64,000 bases of DNA, from the NCBI RefSeq assembly GCF_005503695.1, contig NZ_SCMU01000001.1, positions 124,001 to 188,000 of the forward strand, written 5' to 3'. Position numbers and translations under genes: made by a program. Position 1 is the stretch's first letter, and every line of letters starts with the position of its first letter. Positions 1-8,198 of the stretch are shown here, piece after piece. Below the pieces are notes generated by a model. The model saw only the letters and a list, made by a program, of their open reading frames with translations. It was not told the origin of the DNA and searched no databases. The stretch comes from Sphingopyxis sp. 2PD. GTDB taxonomy: Bacteria > Pseudomonadota > Alphaproteobacteria > Sphingomonadales > Sphingomonadaceae.

Positions 1-23
1 CGACGCCAGGAAAGGATTATAAG

Positions 24-413
24 ATGCGTAACTTCAACAAAGGCCTGATGGGCGCCATCGCCGCTGCCAGCGTTGCCCTGACCGCTCCGGCCTATGCCGG
101 GATGACGGCCCCCGCAAAGGCGCCAGGCTTTCATGAACTCGATCAGTCGAGCAGCTTTCACAAGCGTAAAAAGCGTCATTACCATGACCAGCGCGTCCAT
201 GCGAACACCCGCGTCTGGCGCGGTGACGATGGTCGTTATCGCTGCAAGCGCGACAATGGCACCACGGGCCTGTTGATCGGTGGCGCCGTCGGCGGCCTCG
301 CCGGTAATGAAATCGCCGGTCGCGGCGACAAGCTGCTCGGTACGGTGATTGGCGCCGCGGGCGGCGCGCTGATCGGCCGCGAGATCGACCGCGACAAATA
401 TCGCTGCCGCTAA
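24..413 (+). CDS. Glycine-zipper 2TM-type secreted or outer-membrane protein
   Basis: This 129-residue protein has an N-terminal signal peptide that ends near the AYAG cleavage site (residue ~25). A basic middle (KRKKRHYH near residues 47-54) follows. Residues ~82-120 contain the GxxxG-rich double glycine zipper (GLLIGGAVGGLAGNEIAG, then GTVIGAAGGALIGREI) typical of the SlyB/PcoB-like 2TM family. Such proteins sit in the envelope, and their exact function is mostly unknown. A GGA ribosome site precedes the ATG. The gene stands alone, followed by about 180 bases without a gene. Assignment to the glycine-zipper fold is firm; no more specific role can be given. Confidence 0.85.
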   Translation: MRNFNKGLMGAIAAASVALTAPAYAGMTAPAKAPGFHELDQSSSFHKRKKRHYHDQRVHANTRVWRGDDGRYRCKRDNGTTGLLIGGAVGGLAGNEIAGRGDKLLGTVIGAAGGALIGREIDRDKYRCR

Positions 414-562
414 GCGATAGAGACCCCGTTACGGGTGTGGGTCCGAGACCCCTCCGCCCGCACACGTGATGGAGAGGGCGTCGACCTGGTCGTCGGCGCC
501 CTCAACATCGTGTCTGGCCTTCAGCCGGCGCTTGTCCCGCCGAGCGACTTGGCCCACAAGCA

Positions 563-584
563 CTCTCCCTGATCAACGGGAGAG
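563..584 (+). promoter_or_regulatory. Hairpin covering the ribosome-binding site of the GNAT gene
   Basis: CTCTCCC (563-569) and GGGAGAG (578-584) form a 7-bp inverted repeat with an 8-base loop. The right arm is the purine-rich Shine-Dalgarno stretch lying 8-14 bases before the ATG at 593, so the stem could limit initiation. This is seen directly; regulation is inference. Confidence 0.35.
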
Positions 585-592
585 GATCTACC

Positions 593-1144
593 ATGCTCAA
601 CGGCCCGCTGCTCGTTACCGAGCGCCTCATCCTGCGACCGCCCGCCGCCGAGGATTTCGACGCGTTCGCCGAAATGTGCGCCGAGCCCGAAACCATGAAA
701 TTCATCGGTGGCACCTGCCCCCGCGCCGCGGCCTGGCGCCAGTGGTGCACGCTCGCCGGCGCATGGCATATTCGCGGTTTCTCGATGTTTTCGGTGATCG
801 AACGCGCCAGCGGCGAATGGGTCGGACGGCTGGGGCCATGGGAGCCCGACGGCTGGCCCGCGCCCGAGATCGGTTATGGCGTGCGCGCCAAATTTGCCGG
901 CAAAGGCTACGCATTCGAAGGATCGGTCGCCGCGTGCGATTTTGCCGTCGAATTTCTGAAATGGCCCGAACTGATGCACAGCATCGACCCCGCCAACACG
1001 CGGTCGCAGGCGCTCGCTGCACGGCTGGGCGCGACCAACAGCGGCCCGACCCGACTGCCCGCGCCGTTCGAGGATGCACCGGTGGACGCCTGGACGCAAA
1101 GCGCCGATGCCTGGCGGATCAAGCGCAAGGAGTTCCTGCCATGA
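593..1144 (+). CDS. GNAT family N-acetyltransferase (RimJ/RimL-like)
   Basis: This 183-residue protein is of the RimJ/RimL type of GNAT acetyltransferase. It opens with the typical TERLILRPP strand and the acceptor-side segment EDFDAFAEMC. Strand beta4 (GEWVGRLGPWEP) is followed by GYGVRAKFAGKGYAFEG, which corresponds to the acetyl-CoA pyrophosphate-binding region (Q/R-x-x-G-x-G/A). The C-terminal part has the usual IDPANTRSQALAARLG helix. It probably acetylates an amino group on a protein or small molecule; the substrate cannot be told. Its stop overlaps the start of the next gene (ATGA), so the two are probably co-translated. Confidence 0.88.
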   Translation: MLNGPLLVTERLILRPPAAEDFDAFAEMCAEPETMKFIGGTCPRAAAWRQWCTLAGAWHIRGFSMFSVIERASGEWVGRLGPWEPDGWPAPEIGYGVRAKFAGKGYAFEGSVAACDFAVEFLKWPELMHSIDPANTRSQALAARLGATNSGPTRLPAPFEDAPVDAWTQSADAWRIKRKEFLP

Positions 1145-1581
1145 CCGACCAGCACATCGACCCCGAACGCGCGCAGTTCGATGCGTTCAAGGCGCTGCCG
1201 CGCGATCGCGTGATCCACATGCTCAACCTCGTTCGCTTCAAGGCCACCGCGACCTACCCCGCCGACCATGGGCTGGCCGACAAAGGGCTGAGCGGCGCCG
1301 ACGCCTATGCCCATTATGGCGCCGACAGCGGACCGATATTCCAGCGCGTCGGCGGCCGGATCGTGTGGCGCGGGACGATGCAGGCGATGGTCATCGGACC
1401 CGATGCCGAACATTGGGATGCGATGTTCATCGCCGAATATCCGACCAGCGCCGCCTTCATGGAAATGGTCACCGATACGGTCTATCGACAGGCCGTCATC
1501 CACCGTCAGGCGGCCGTCGCAACCTCGCGGCTCATCCGCTGCGACCCGAAAGCGTCCCTGTCCGAGACAGTTTTCGGCTAA
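1141..1581 (+). CDS. DUF1330 domain-containing protein
   Basis: This 146-residue protein belongs to the DUF1330 family (dimeric alpha-beta barrel-like). It has HMLNLVRFKATATYP near the N-terminus, AYAHYGADSGPIFQRVGGRIVWRG in the middle and the family ending YPTSAAFMEMV...YRQAVIHRQAA. No enzyme activity is established for the family. The ATG overlaps the TGA of the upstream acetyltransferase. A longer in-frame extension reaching back to about 466 would run through the acetyltransferase gene in another frame and is rejected. Confidence 0.85.
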   Translation: MTDQHIDPERAQFDAFKALPRDRVIHMLNLVRFKATATYPADHGLADKGLSGADAYAHYGADSGPIFQRVGGRIVWRGTMQAMVIGPDAEHWDAMFIAEYPTSAAFMEMVTDTVYRQAVIHRQAAVATSRLIRCDPKASLSETVFG

Positions 1582-1667
1582 CAAAGCGTTACCCGTTAAC
1601 GCATTTTCTTTGCGCCTTTTTAACCAGGATCGGGCAATCCGGGTCAAAGATTAAGGGAGTGTTAGCG

Positions 1668-2417
1668 ATGATCTTGCGCGGAAAATGGCTGGTCACCGGC
1701 CTGCTGATGGCGGCGGCACCGCTTGCCGGTTGCCGGGACAACCCCGAAGCCAAGTCCGAACTCGCCCCGCTCGACGACGGGCTGACCAACGCCGATCCGG
1801 CGGTGAAGGGCGCGCTCGAAGACAAGATCATGGTCGATCCCAAGCTCGCGGGTCAGGCGAACCAGAATGCCGTCGGTCCGGGTAACCGGCCGGTCGATGG
1901 CGGCGTTCCCGGCGTTGCGGGCGGCAAGGCCGCGACCGTCGCCGAAGCCGCCGCTGCGCTCAAGGCCGGCAAGTTGCTGGCAGCCCCGAAAGCCTTGCCG
2001 CTCGAAGCCGGCTGCGACGGCTGCGAGGCGAAGGACCGCCCGGTGACCATCGGCGCGCTCGCGCGCGACCAGTCAAAGGGCGGCTGCGACGCCAAGCTGA
2101 CCTACGGCAATGCCTGGGCGGATCGCCTGCCCGCCGCGTTCAAAGTCTATCCGCGCGCGACGCTGCGGGAAGCCGCTGGCATCGCGGGCGGCAAGTGCAA
2201 CATCCGCGTCGTCAATTTCCAGACCGCGGCGTCGATCCAGGGCGTGTTCGATTATTATCACACGATGGCGATCCGCGCCGGTTACACCAGCGACCATCGC
2301 GTCAACGGCAATGAGCATATGCTGGGCGGCACCAAGGGCGACCTCGCCTATGTCATCATGGCACGCCGCGACGGCGGCATGACCGACGTCGATCTGGTCG
2401 CGTCGGGCGGGCGCTAA
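1668..2417 (+). CDS. Putative lipoprotein, unknown function
   Basis: This 249-residue protein has a signal peptide with a lipobox (LAGC, Cys22), so it is probably an envelope lipoprotein. The mature part is a low-complexity Ala/Gly/Lys/Pro linker to about residue 110. A compact domain follows with paired cysteines (CDGCEAKDRP and GGCDAKLTYGNAWADRLP), then a C-terminal region reading VFDYYHTMAIRAGYTSDH. No family is recognised. The ATG is chosen because AAGGGAG lies about 10 bases upstream and it starts the signal peptide. A palindromic repeat and a terminator follow the gene. Confidence 0.75.
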   Translation: MILRGKWLVTGLLMAAAPLAGCRDNPEAKSELAPLDDGLTNADPAVKGALEDKIMVDPKLAGQANQNAVGPGNRPVDGGVPGVAGGKAATVAEAAAALKAGKLLAAPKALPLEAGCDGCEAKDRPVTIGALARDQSKGGCDAKLTYGNAWADRLPAAFKVYPRATLREAAGIAGGKCNIRVVNFQTAASIQGVFDYYHTMAIRAGYTSDHRVNGNEHMLGGTKGDLAYVIMARRDGGMTDVDLVASGGR

Positions 2418-2421
2418 AAGG

Positions 2422-2491
2422 CCGTAGCCCTGAGCCTGTCGAAGAGCGCTTATCGGCGATAAGTGCCCTTCGACAGGCTCAGGGCTACGGT
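2422..2491. repeat. Palindromic interspersed repeat, family F1
   Basis: The two 23-base outer arms (2422-2444 and 2469-2491) are perfect reverse complements, with core AGCCCTGAGCCTGTCGAAG. An inner stem CTTATCG/CGATAAG closes the loop. A diverged copy lies at 16047-16111. It sits between a lipoprotein gene and a terminator. Confidence 0.9.
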
Positions 2492-2519
2492 GGAAGGCGA
2501 CCAATCAACCACCCAACAA

Positions 2520-2550
2520 AAAAGGCTCCGGTCTCCCGGAGCCTTTTCCT
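2520..2550. terminator. Bidirectional rho-independent terminator
   Basis: AAAAGGCTCCGG (2520-2531) and CCGGAGCCTTTT (2536-2547) form a perfect 12-bp stem with loop TCTC. A-rich and T-rich flanks let it work on both strands. It separates the plus-strand lipoprotein gene from the convergent csbD-like gene. Confidence 0.9.
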
Positions 2551-2569
2551 TTAGCATGACCGCGGATCG

Positions 2570-2752
2570 TCAGACCTTGTCGCCCAGCGCGCCCTGGACC
2601 TTGCCCTTCAGATTCTGGGCTTCGCCCTTGCGCTCCTGCGCAGCGCCTTCGGCGCGCAGCCGCTCGTTGTCGGTCGCCTTGCCGATCGCCTGCTTGGTGT
2701 TGCCGACGGCTTCGTTGGCAAGACCTTTGGCTTTTTCGGTGAGTTCACCCAT
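2570..2752 (-). CDS. CsbD family stress-response protein
   Basis: This 60-residue hydrophilic, charged protein is made of the CsbD repeat pattern: KAKGLANEAVGNTKQAIGKATDN, then ERLRAEGAAQERKGEAQNLKGKVQGALGDK. CsbD proteins are small general-stress proteins of unknown mechanism, often highly expressed. The start is the ATG of MGELTEKAKG, preceded by a GGAGAAATTCC ribosome site. An upstream in-frame extension has no family similarity. It shares a bidirectional terminator with the convergent lipoprotein gene. Confidence 0.92.
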   Translation of the reverse strand: MGELTEKAKGLANEAVGNTKQAIGKATDNERLRAEGAAQERKGEAQNLKGKVQGALGDKV

Positions 2753-2895
2753 GGAATTTCTCCTTAGCTGATGGCCGAGGCGACGCTGCCTCTTGCCCCA
2801 CCAACGGGCCACCGTCGCCAATGTTCCGCGCACCCGGCAAAGCGTTCAGAAAAAAGGATGTTTGACCTGCGGCCCAAAGTGGATTGAATAGCGGC

Positions 2896-3345
2896 ATGAC
2901 AAATCCACGCTGCTTCCTGCTCGCGGCGACCGCCCTTCTGCTCGCTCCCGCTGCCCTTGCACAGCCGACACCGGCCGACGTCCCGGCGCAGCCCCAAACG
3001 CGCGGCTTAACCGCCGAAGAGGCTGCGGCGCTGATCGCAAAGATCGCCGACGCGCAGGCCAGGCTCAAGAATGGCGAAAAGGCGTATTTCGAGCTGCTGT
3101 CCGGCGCGCCCGCATCCTATCCGATGACGCGCACCGCGCCGCGCGACGCCTTCCTCCGCCTTCCACTCGCCAAGACGTTCAGCGTCGAGCGCAAGACGAC
3201 CGACAACAAGCTGTGGCAGCCCTATCGGATCATCGTCCTTCCCGACGGCCCCGGCAAATTGCTGTGGGATGTCGAGGTGGTGCTGGGCATCGACGGTCAG
3301 ATCGAGCGCATCGCGATGCTCTATCGCTCGCCTGCCCCCTTATGA
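2896..3345 (+). CDS. Secreted protein of unknown function
   Basis: This 149-residue protein has a clear signal peptide (CFLLAATALLLAPAALAQP, cleavage after AQ). The mature part contains an Ala/Glu helix (LTAEEAAALIAKIADAQARLKNGEKAYFELLSG) followed by a beta-rich region with RTAPRDAFLRLPLAKTFSVER and a hydrophobic YRIIVLPDGPGKLLWDVEVVLG. No known family is recognised. An in-frame TTG at 2884 would add four residues; the ATG fits the signal peptide better. The gene is convergent with the amidohydrolase gene, 7 bases away. Confidence 0.72.
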   Translation: MTNPRCFLLAATALLLAPAALAQPTPADVPAQPQTRGLTAEEAAALIAKIADAQARLKNGEKAYFELLSGAPASYPMTRTAPRDAFLRLPLAKTFSVERKTTDNKLWQPYRIIVLPDGPGKLLWDVEVVLGIDGQIERIAMLYRSPAPL

Positions 3346-3352
3346 TTTCGCC

Positions 3353-4204
3353 TTACGGCTTCAGGCCCAACAGTGCCCGCGCATTTTCGTGGCGGATTTT
3401 CGCCTTTTCGGCGGGCGTGATGTCGAGCTTGTCGAGCGCGTCGAGCGTCTGTTTGAGCGAAAACTGCGGATAGTCCGATCCGATGAGGACATGGTCGATC
3501 CCGACATTGCGCATCGTCCAGATAAACTCGTCCTCGATCGGCGCGTCGGCGACGAGCGTCACCGTCGCCGAAATGTCGAAATAGATATTGTCGCCGAACA
3601 GCCCCTCGGCGGTGCGAGCCATTTTCAATATGTTCCAGAAACGGAAATTCAGCCCGCCCAGATGGGCAAAGACAAATTTGGTCTTCGGCGCGGACAGCGC
3701 CAGATTGAACAGCTTTTCGCTGTCGCCGCCCGGCACGATATTGGCATTGTCCATCACCACGACGACGCCCAGTTCGCCGGCGCGCCGAACCAGCGCCAGC
3801 ACCCGGGGGTCGGCGGGGTCGAAGCGCTGGGTGTGCGGATGGATCTTGAGCATCTTGACGCCCAATCCCGCCACGCGCTGCAGCTCATCGAGCGCCGCCG
3901 CCGCGTCATAGGGATGGACGGTCGCGATCGGCACCATCGTCGGATGCTTTTTCGCGAGCGCCAGCAACGCGTCATTATGCGCCCGGATGCTGGCCGGATT
4001 GCCCGTGAGCGCCTGGTTCTCCGGCCCGCCGAACCACATGCCGCCGAAGCCGGTGATCGTCAGTCCGGCGACTTTCACCTGTGCCTCATATTCGGCGATC
4101 GAGGCCTCTCCGTTCCACAGATGGACGTGGCTGTCGAACACCGGCTGCGCGATTGCCGCCTGCGGGGCCAACAGCACGGCAGCTAGCAGGGTCAGGATTT
4201 TCAT
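3353..4204 (-). CDS. Secreted amidohydrolase family protein (amidohydrolase_2 / TIM-barrel hydrolase)
   Basis: This 283-residue protein starts with a signal peptide (MKILTLLAAVLLAPQAAIAQ). The metal-binding strand FDSHVHLWNG follows directly, as in the amidohydrolase-2 (PF04909) family. Later landmarks are VKMLKIHPHTQRFDP, FVFAHLGGLNFRFWN and the C-terminal DHVLIGSDYPQFSLKQTLD with the metal-ligand Asp. It probably hydrolyses or decarboxylates a small cyclic or carboxylated substrate outside the cytoplasm; the substrate is unknown. It starts 10 bases after the end of thiG and may be co-transcribed with thiS-thiG. Confidence 0.85.
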   Translation of the reverse strand: MKILTLLAAVLLAPQAAIAQPVFDSHVHLWNGEASIAEYEAQVKVAGLTITGFGGMWFGGPENQALTGNPASIRAHNDALLALAKKHPTMVPIATVHPYDAAAALDELQRVAGLGVKMLKIHPHTQRFDPADPRVLALVRRAGELGVVVVMDNANIVPGGDSEKLFNLALSAPKTKFVFAHLGGLNFRFWNILKMARTAEGLFGDNIYFDISATVTLVADAPIEDEFIWTMRNVGIDHVLIGSDYPQFSLKQTLDALDKLDITPAEKAKIRHENARALLGLKP

Positions 4205-4214
4205 GTGATGCTCC

Positions 4215-4988
4215 TCAGATAAGCCCTGCCAGCGGGCTCGACGGATCGGCATATTTGCGCAGGCCCATCCGCCCCGCCAGATAGGCGTCGCGCCCCGCCT
4301 CGACCGCTTGGCGCATCGCGCGCGCCATGCGGATCGGGTCCTTCGCCTCGGCGATCGCGGTGTTCATCAGCACGCCGTCGCAGCCAAGCTCCATCGCCAC
4401 CGCGGCATCGCTTGCCGTGCCGACGCCCGCATCGACGAGCACCGGCACCGACGCGCCCTCGACGATCAGGCGGATCGTGACGCGGTTCTGGATGCCCAGC
4501 CCCGACCCGATCGGCGCGCCCAGCGGCATCACCGCGACCGCGCCCGCATCCTCGAGCTGTTTCGCGGCGATCGGATCGTCGACGCAATAGACCATCGGCA
4601 GGAAGCCCTCTTTCGCGAGCACCTCGGTCGCCTCCAGCGTCTCGCGCATATTGGGATAGAGCGTCTTCGCCTCGCCGAGCACTTCCAGCTTCACCAGATC
4701 CCAGCCGCCCGCCTCGCGCGCCAGCCGCAAGGTGCGGATCGCATCGTCAGCGTTGAAGCAGCCTGCTGTGTTGGGCAGGTAGGTGATCTTCTTGGGATCA
4801 ATATAGTCGGTCAGCATCGGCGCGGCCGGATCCGACACATTGACGCGGCGCACCGCGACGGTGACGATCTCTGCCCCCGACGCCGCGACTGCCGCCGCAT
4901 TCTGCTCGAAATCCTTATATTTGCCGGTTCCGACAATCAGCCGCGACGTGAATGTCCGTCCGGCAACGCTCCAAGTGTCGGTCAACAA
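4215..4988 (-). CDS. thiG: Thiazole synthase ThiG
   Basis: This 257-residue TIM-barrel enzyme builds the thiazole phosphate ring of thiamine from deoxyxylulose 5-phosphate, dehydroglycine and ThiS thiocarboxylate. Seen motifs are [10 protein letters not shown] near the start, [17 protein letters not shown] with the probable Schiff-base Lys100, [15 protein letters not shown], and the phosphate-binding PVLVDAGVG. Length is normal. There is no ATG: the reading starts with two consecutive TTG codons at 4988 and 4985. The second overlaps the thiS stop as TTGA, so translational coupling to thiS is likely and the true start may be 4985. Confidence 0.95.
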   Translation of the reverse strand: MLTDTWSVAGRTFTSRLIVGTGKYKDFEQNAAAVAASGAEIVTVAVRRVNVSDPAAPMLTDYIDPKKITYLPNTAGCFNADDAIRTLRLAREAGGWDLVKLEVLGEAKTLYPNMRETLEATEVLAKEGFLPMVYCVDDPIAAKQLEDAGAVAVMPLGAPIGSGLGIQNRVTIRLIVEGASVPVLVDAGVGTASDAAVAMELGCDGVLMNTAIAEAKDPIRMARAMRQAVEAGRDAYLAGRMGLRKYADPSSPLAGLI

Positions 4989-5188
4989 CCGCCTCCCACA
5001 AAATGCACAATTTCCAGCGCGTCGCCCTCGGCGAGCGCCACCTCAGCCAGCGTCGAGCGCGGCACGATTACGCGATTGCGCTCGACCGCAACCTTTTTGA
5101 CGTCGAGGCCCAGCGAAGCGACGAGATCGGCGACGCTGCCTTCGCGCACCTGCCGTTGTTCGCCGTTGAGCATGATCTTGATAGCCAT
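4982..5188 (-). CDS. thiS: Sulfur carrier protein ThiS
   Basis: This 68-residue ubiquitin-like sulfur carrier has the ThiS pattern [42 protein letters not shown] and [14 protein letters not shown]. The family normally ends in a free Gly-Gly that ThiF adenylates and that carries the thiocarboxylate. Here the frame reads GGG-Cys-stop, so one cysteine follows the diglycine. The chosen ATG gives the family length; a longer frame to 5248 adds unrelated residues. The gene overlaps thiG. Only about 70 bases separate it from the divergent antitoxin gene, and no TPP riboswitch was recognised there. Confidence 0.9.
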   Translation of the reverse strand: MAIKIMLNGEQRQVREGSVADLVASLGLDVKKVAVERNRVIVPRSTLAEVALAEGDALEIVHFVGGGC

Positions 5189-5259
5189 GGCCCGTTCGCT
5201 TACCGGCTTCGCTGGAAAACACCATATCCGCGACACGTTTTTTGCCATATAAAGCGCGC

Positions 5260-5484
5260 ATGACGTCGCTCGAAAAATTCATGTCTTTCGCCCAAGCGCT
5301 TCCTGCCGATCAGTTGGAAGCCGTGGAGGCGTCGCTATCCGCATTGATGGAATCGCTGTCGGAGCAGTTCGACCTTTCCCCGCGGGAACTCGCCGAAATC
5401 GACCGGCGCGTCGCAAACCCCGCCCCGGAATTTTCGAGCGAGGCAGAGATCGCAAAGCTGTTCGGTCAACCCTTCTCGGCATGA
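5260..5484 (+). CDS. Putative antitoxin of a type II toxin-antitoxin pair
   Basis: This 74-residue acidic protein reads [18 protein letters not shown], then a helix ([16 protein letters not shown]) and a tail with [16 protein letters not shown]. This resembles small addiction-module antitoxins that pair with RelE/ParE toxins. The next gene overlaps it by 4 bases (ATGA) and encodes such a toxin, which is the main support. It probably binds and blocks the toxin and may repress the shared promoter in the short gap to thiS. A TTG at 5242 is a possible earlier start. Confidence 0.75.
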   Translation: MTSLEKFMSFAQALPADQLEAVEASLSALMESLSEQFDLSPRELAEIDRRVANPAPEFSSEAEIAKLFGQPFSA

Positions 5485-5759
5485 AGGCCATCCTGTTCCG
5501 CAAAGAAGCGGAAAGCGATCTGCGATCGATCATCGCTTATTATGACGAGGTCGCGCCGGAAACGACCTCCAACATCCTCGCGGACATCTATCGCTCGATC
5601 GATCAACTCGCACATTATCCGCTTTCCGGCATGCAAGTCCCCGATCGGGCGTTCCGGCGGATCGTCACGATAAAATTTCATTTCAAAATCGCTTATGCGG
5701 TGAAGGAACAACAGGTCGTGATCCTGGGCATCTTTCGCTATCAAGACCGCGAGATATGA
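5481..5759 (+). CDS. RelE/ParE family toxin
   Basis: This 92-residue protein has the RelE/ParE fold pattern: the N-terminal FRKEAESDLRSIIAYYDEVAPE helix pair, the central helix RSIDQLAHYPLSGMQVPD, and the C-terminal strands RRIVTIKFHFKIAYAV and VVILGIFRYQDRE. Family members are either ribosome-dependent mRNA nucleases (RelE) or gyrase poisons (ParE). The RIVTIKFHFKIAY pattern resembles ParE more, but I cannot decide. The ATG overlaps the antitoxin stop, as expected for a two-gene module. Confidence 0.88.
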   Translation: MKAILFRKEAESDLRSIIAYYDEVAPETTSNILADIYRSIDQLAHYPLSGMQVPDRAFRRIVTIKFHFKIAYAVKEQQVVILGIFRYQDREI

Positions 5760-5794
5760 CGACACACCGCGACCCTGCCTGAAAGGCCAATATC

Positions 5795-6235
5795 TTGACC
5801 GACAAGCCGACCGTCTTTGTCCTCTCCGGCCCCAACCTCAACCTGCTCGGCACGCGTGAGCCAGAGATTTACGGCCATGATACGCTCAACGACATTCACG
5901 CGCGGCTCGAAGCGCAAGCGGCTGAGCTGGGATTGCGCGTCGAATGCCGCCAGACCAATCACGAAGGCGTTCTGATCGACTGGCTGCATGAAGCCTATGT
6001 CGCTGGCGCCAAGGCGGTGCTGCTGAACGCGGGCGGCTATACGCACACCTCGATCGCGCTCCACGATGCGATCAAGTCGATCAAGGTGCCGGTGATCGAG
6101 GTCCATCTGTCGGACCCGATGCAGCGCGAAGCGTTTCGGCACATCAGCTATGTCGGCATGGCCGCCGTCGCGCATTTTGCCGGACACGGCGCAAACAGCT
6201 ATACGCTGGCGCTGGACGCCGCGGCCCGTCTCTGA
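5795..6235 (+). CDS. aroQ: Type II 3-dehydroquinate dehydratase
   Basis: This 146-residue shikimate-pathway enzyme converts 3-dehydroquinate to 3-dehydroshikimate by the type II (trans-elimination) route. Family marks are [18 protein letters not shown] with the catalytic Arg21 and Tyr26, the [15 protein letters not shown] motif, [16 protein letters not shown], and [17 protein letters not shown] with the catalytic His. The start is TTG, because no ATG fits the conserved N-terminus. accB follows 69 bases downstream. The aroQ-accB-accC order is common in alphaproteobacteria. Confidence 0.97.
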   Translation: MTDKPTVFVLSGPNLNLLGTREPEIYGHDTLNDIHARLEAQAAELGLRVECRQTNHEGVLIDWLHEAYVAGAKAVLLNAGGYTHTSIALHDAIKSIKVPVIEVHLSDPMQREAFRHISYVGMAAVAHFAGHGANSYTLALDAAARL

Positions 6236-6304
6236 CAATAGGGCGCATCAAAAAACGGGGTCAGGCGCCCAAATGACGGCGCCGCAACAACAGGAAAAAT
6301 TCTC

Positions 6305-6793
6305 ATGGGTGACCATAAAGACAATGGCATCAACATCGATCCGGCTTTCGTACGCGCGCTCGCCGAACTGCTCGACGACACGCAGCTTTCGGAAATCGAG
6401 GTCGAGGACGGCGATCGCAAGGTCCGCGTCGCGCGCACGCTGACTGCTGCCGCCGCACCTGTCGCCTATGCGCCCGCACCGGTCGCGGCGCCCGCCGCCG
6501 CTGCCCCGGCCACACCCGCCGCGGCTCCGGCAGCCGCCGCGCCCGCCGTCGACAGCTTCGCCGACGCGGTGAAGTCGCCGATGGTCGGCACCGTCTATCT
6601 GGCGCCCGAACCCGGCGCGCCCAATTTCGCGGCCGTCGGTTCGGCGGTAAAGCCCGGCGACACGATCCTGATCATCGAGGCCATGAAGGTGATGAACCCG
6701 ATCACCGCGACCGCCGCGGGGACGCTGAAGGCCGTGCATGTCGAGAACAGCCAGCCGGTCGAGTTCGACCAGCCGCTGTTCACCATCGGATAA
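6305..6793 (+). CDS. accB: Biotin carboxyl carrier protein of acetyl-CoA carboxylase
   Basis: This 162-residue protein carries biotin between the carboxylase and transferase halves of acetyl-CoA carboxylase, the first step of fatty acid synthesis. Residues ~11-45 form the N-terminal domain, followed by an Ala/Pro-rich flexible linker (~47-82). The biotinyl domain (~88-162) has the signature EAMKVMN with the biotinylated Lys128. Length is normal. accC follows 9 bases downstream, so the pair is one operon. Confidence 0.97.
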   Translation: MGDHKDNGINIDPAFVRALAELLDDTQLSEIEVEDGDRKVRVARTLTAAAAPVAYAPAPVAAPAAAAPATPAAAPAAAAPAVDSFADAVKSPMVGTVYLAPEPGAPNFAAVGSAVKPGDTILIIEAMKVMNPITATAAGTLKAVHVENSQPVEFDQPLFTIG

Positions 6794-6802
6794 AGTCAGC
6801 CC

Positions 6803-8164
6803 ATGGCCATCGAGAAACTGCTGATCGCCAACCGCGGCGAGATCGCGCTGCGCATCCACCGAGCATGCCACGAAATGGGCATCAAGACGGTCGCGGTCCA
6901 TTCGACCGCCGACACCGACGCGATGCACGTCCGCCTCGCCGACGAGGCCGTGTGCATCGGCCCACCCGCCGCGAAGGACAGCTATCTCAACATCCCGGCG
7001 ATCATCTCGGCCGCCGAGATCACCGGCGCCGACGCGATCCATCCGGGCTATGGATTCCTCTCGGAAAACGAGCGCTTCGCCGAAATCATCGAAGCGCATG
7101 ACATGGTCTTCGTCGGGCCAAAGCCCGAGCATATCCGCACGATGGGCGACAAGGTCGAGGCGAAGCGCACCGCCGTCGCGCTCGGCCTGCCCGTCGTCCC
7201 GGGCTCGCCCGGCGCGGTCACCTATGGCGACGAGACGAAACGCCTCGCGAAAGAAATTGGCTATCCGGTGCTGATCAAGGCCGCCTCGGGCGGCGGCGGG
7301 CGCGGCATGAAGGTCGTTCCCGACGAGGACAGCCTCGAAAGCCTGATGGGGCAGGCCTCATCCGAAGCGGCGGCCGCGTTCGGCGACCCGACCGTTTACA
7401 TGGAAAAATATCTCGGCAACCCGCGCCACATCGAATTCCAGGTGTTCGGCGACGGCAACGGCAATGCCATCCATCTTGGCGAGCGCGACTGCTCGCTCCA
7501 GCGCCGCCACCAGAAAGTGCTCGAGGAAGCCCCCTCGCCGATCATCTCCGCCGAGGAACGCGCGCGCATGGGCGGCATTTGCGCCGATGCGATGGCCAAG
7601 ATGGGCTATCGCGGTGCGGGCACGATCGAGTTCCTGTGGGAAAATGGCGAATTCTTCTTCATCGAGATGAACACGCGCATCCAGGTCGAGCATCCGGTGA
7701 CCGAGATGATCACCGGCTTCGATCTCGTCCGCGAACAGATCCGCATCGCGGGCGGCGCGGGGCTGTCGGTCAAACAGGAGGATCTCGAATTCCGCGGTCA
7801 CGCGATGGAATGCCGAATCAATGCCGAAGACCCGCGCACCTTCCTGCCCTCGCCCGGCAAGGTCACCAACTATCACGCCGCGGGCGGCATGCACGTCCGC
7901 GTCGATAGCGGGCTTTACGCCGGCTATTCGATCCCGCCCTATTATGACAGCATGATCGGCAAGCTGATCGTCTATGGCCGCAGCCGCGAAAGCTGCATGA
8001 TGCGGATGCGCCGCGCGCTCGAGGAAATGGTAATCGGCGGCGTCAAGACGAACATCCCGCTGCACCAGGCGCTGCTTGCCGATCCCGACGTCATCCACGG
8101 CGACTATACGATCAAGTGGCTCGAAGAGTGGCTCGCGCAGCAGGACGAGGCAGGCGGAGCCTGA
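6803..8164 (+). CDS. accC: Biotin carboxylase subunit of acetyl-CoA carboxylase
   Basis: This 453-residue ATP-grasp enzyme carboxylates the biotin on AccB using ATP and bicarbonate. Seen in order are [13 protein letters not shown], the [14 protein letters not shown] segment, the glycine-rich ATP lid [48 protein letters not shown] with catalytic residues, and the C-terminal domain ending near [13 protein letters not shown]. Length matches AccC closely. The carboxyltransferase subunits are not in this window. Confidence 0.98.
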   Translation: MAIEKLLIANRGEIALRIHRACHEMGIKTVAVHSTADTDAMHVRLADEAVCIGPPAAKDSYLNIPAIISAAEITGADAIHPGYGFLSENERFAEIIEAHDMVFVGPKPEHIRTMGDKVEAKRTAVALGLPVVPGSPGAVTYGDETKRLAKEIGYPVLIKAASGGGGRGMKVVPDEDSLESLMGQASSEAAAAFGDPTVYMEKYLGNPRHIEFQVFGDGNGNAIHLGERDCSLQRRHQKVLEEAPSPIISAEERARMGGICADAMAKMGYRGAGTIEFLWENGEFFFIEMNTRIQVEHPVTEMITGFDLVREQIRIAGGAGLSVKQEDLEFRGHAMECRINAEDPRTFLPSPGKVTNYHAAGGMHVRVDSGLYAGYSIPPYYDSMIGKLIVYGRSRESCMMRMRRALEEMVIGGVKTNIPLHQALLADPDVIHGDYTIKWLEEWLAQQDEAGGA

Positions 8165-8172
8165 ACGCTATG

Positions 8173-8198
8173 GCATCCTCCCCGTCCGGGGAGGATGC
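8173..8198. terminator. Hairpin between convergent accC and acyl-CoA ligase genes
   Basis: GCATCCTCCCC (8173-8183) and GGGGAGGATGC (8188-8198) form an 11-bp perfect stem with loop GTCC. There is no T-run, so it is either a weak or rho-assisted terminator or a minimal palindromic repeat. It lies exactly between the two convergent stops. Confidence 0.55.

Noticed and set aside
466-1140. Upstream extension of the DUF1330 gene
   Set aside because: This part runs in another frame through the GNAT gene and shows no similarity to DUF1330. The ATG at 1141 with its ATGA overlap is much better.
2422-2491. CRISPR-like repeat
   Set aside because: All repeats in the window are single dispersed palindromes. 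No regularly spaced direct repeats and no cas genes were seen.
5188-5260. TPP riboswitch expected near thiS-thiG
   Set aside because: The gap is too short (about 70 bases), and the conserved CUGAGA and ACCUGA boxes are not visible.
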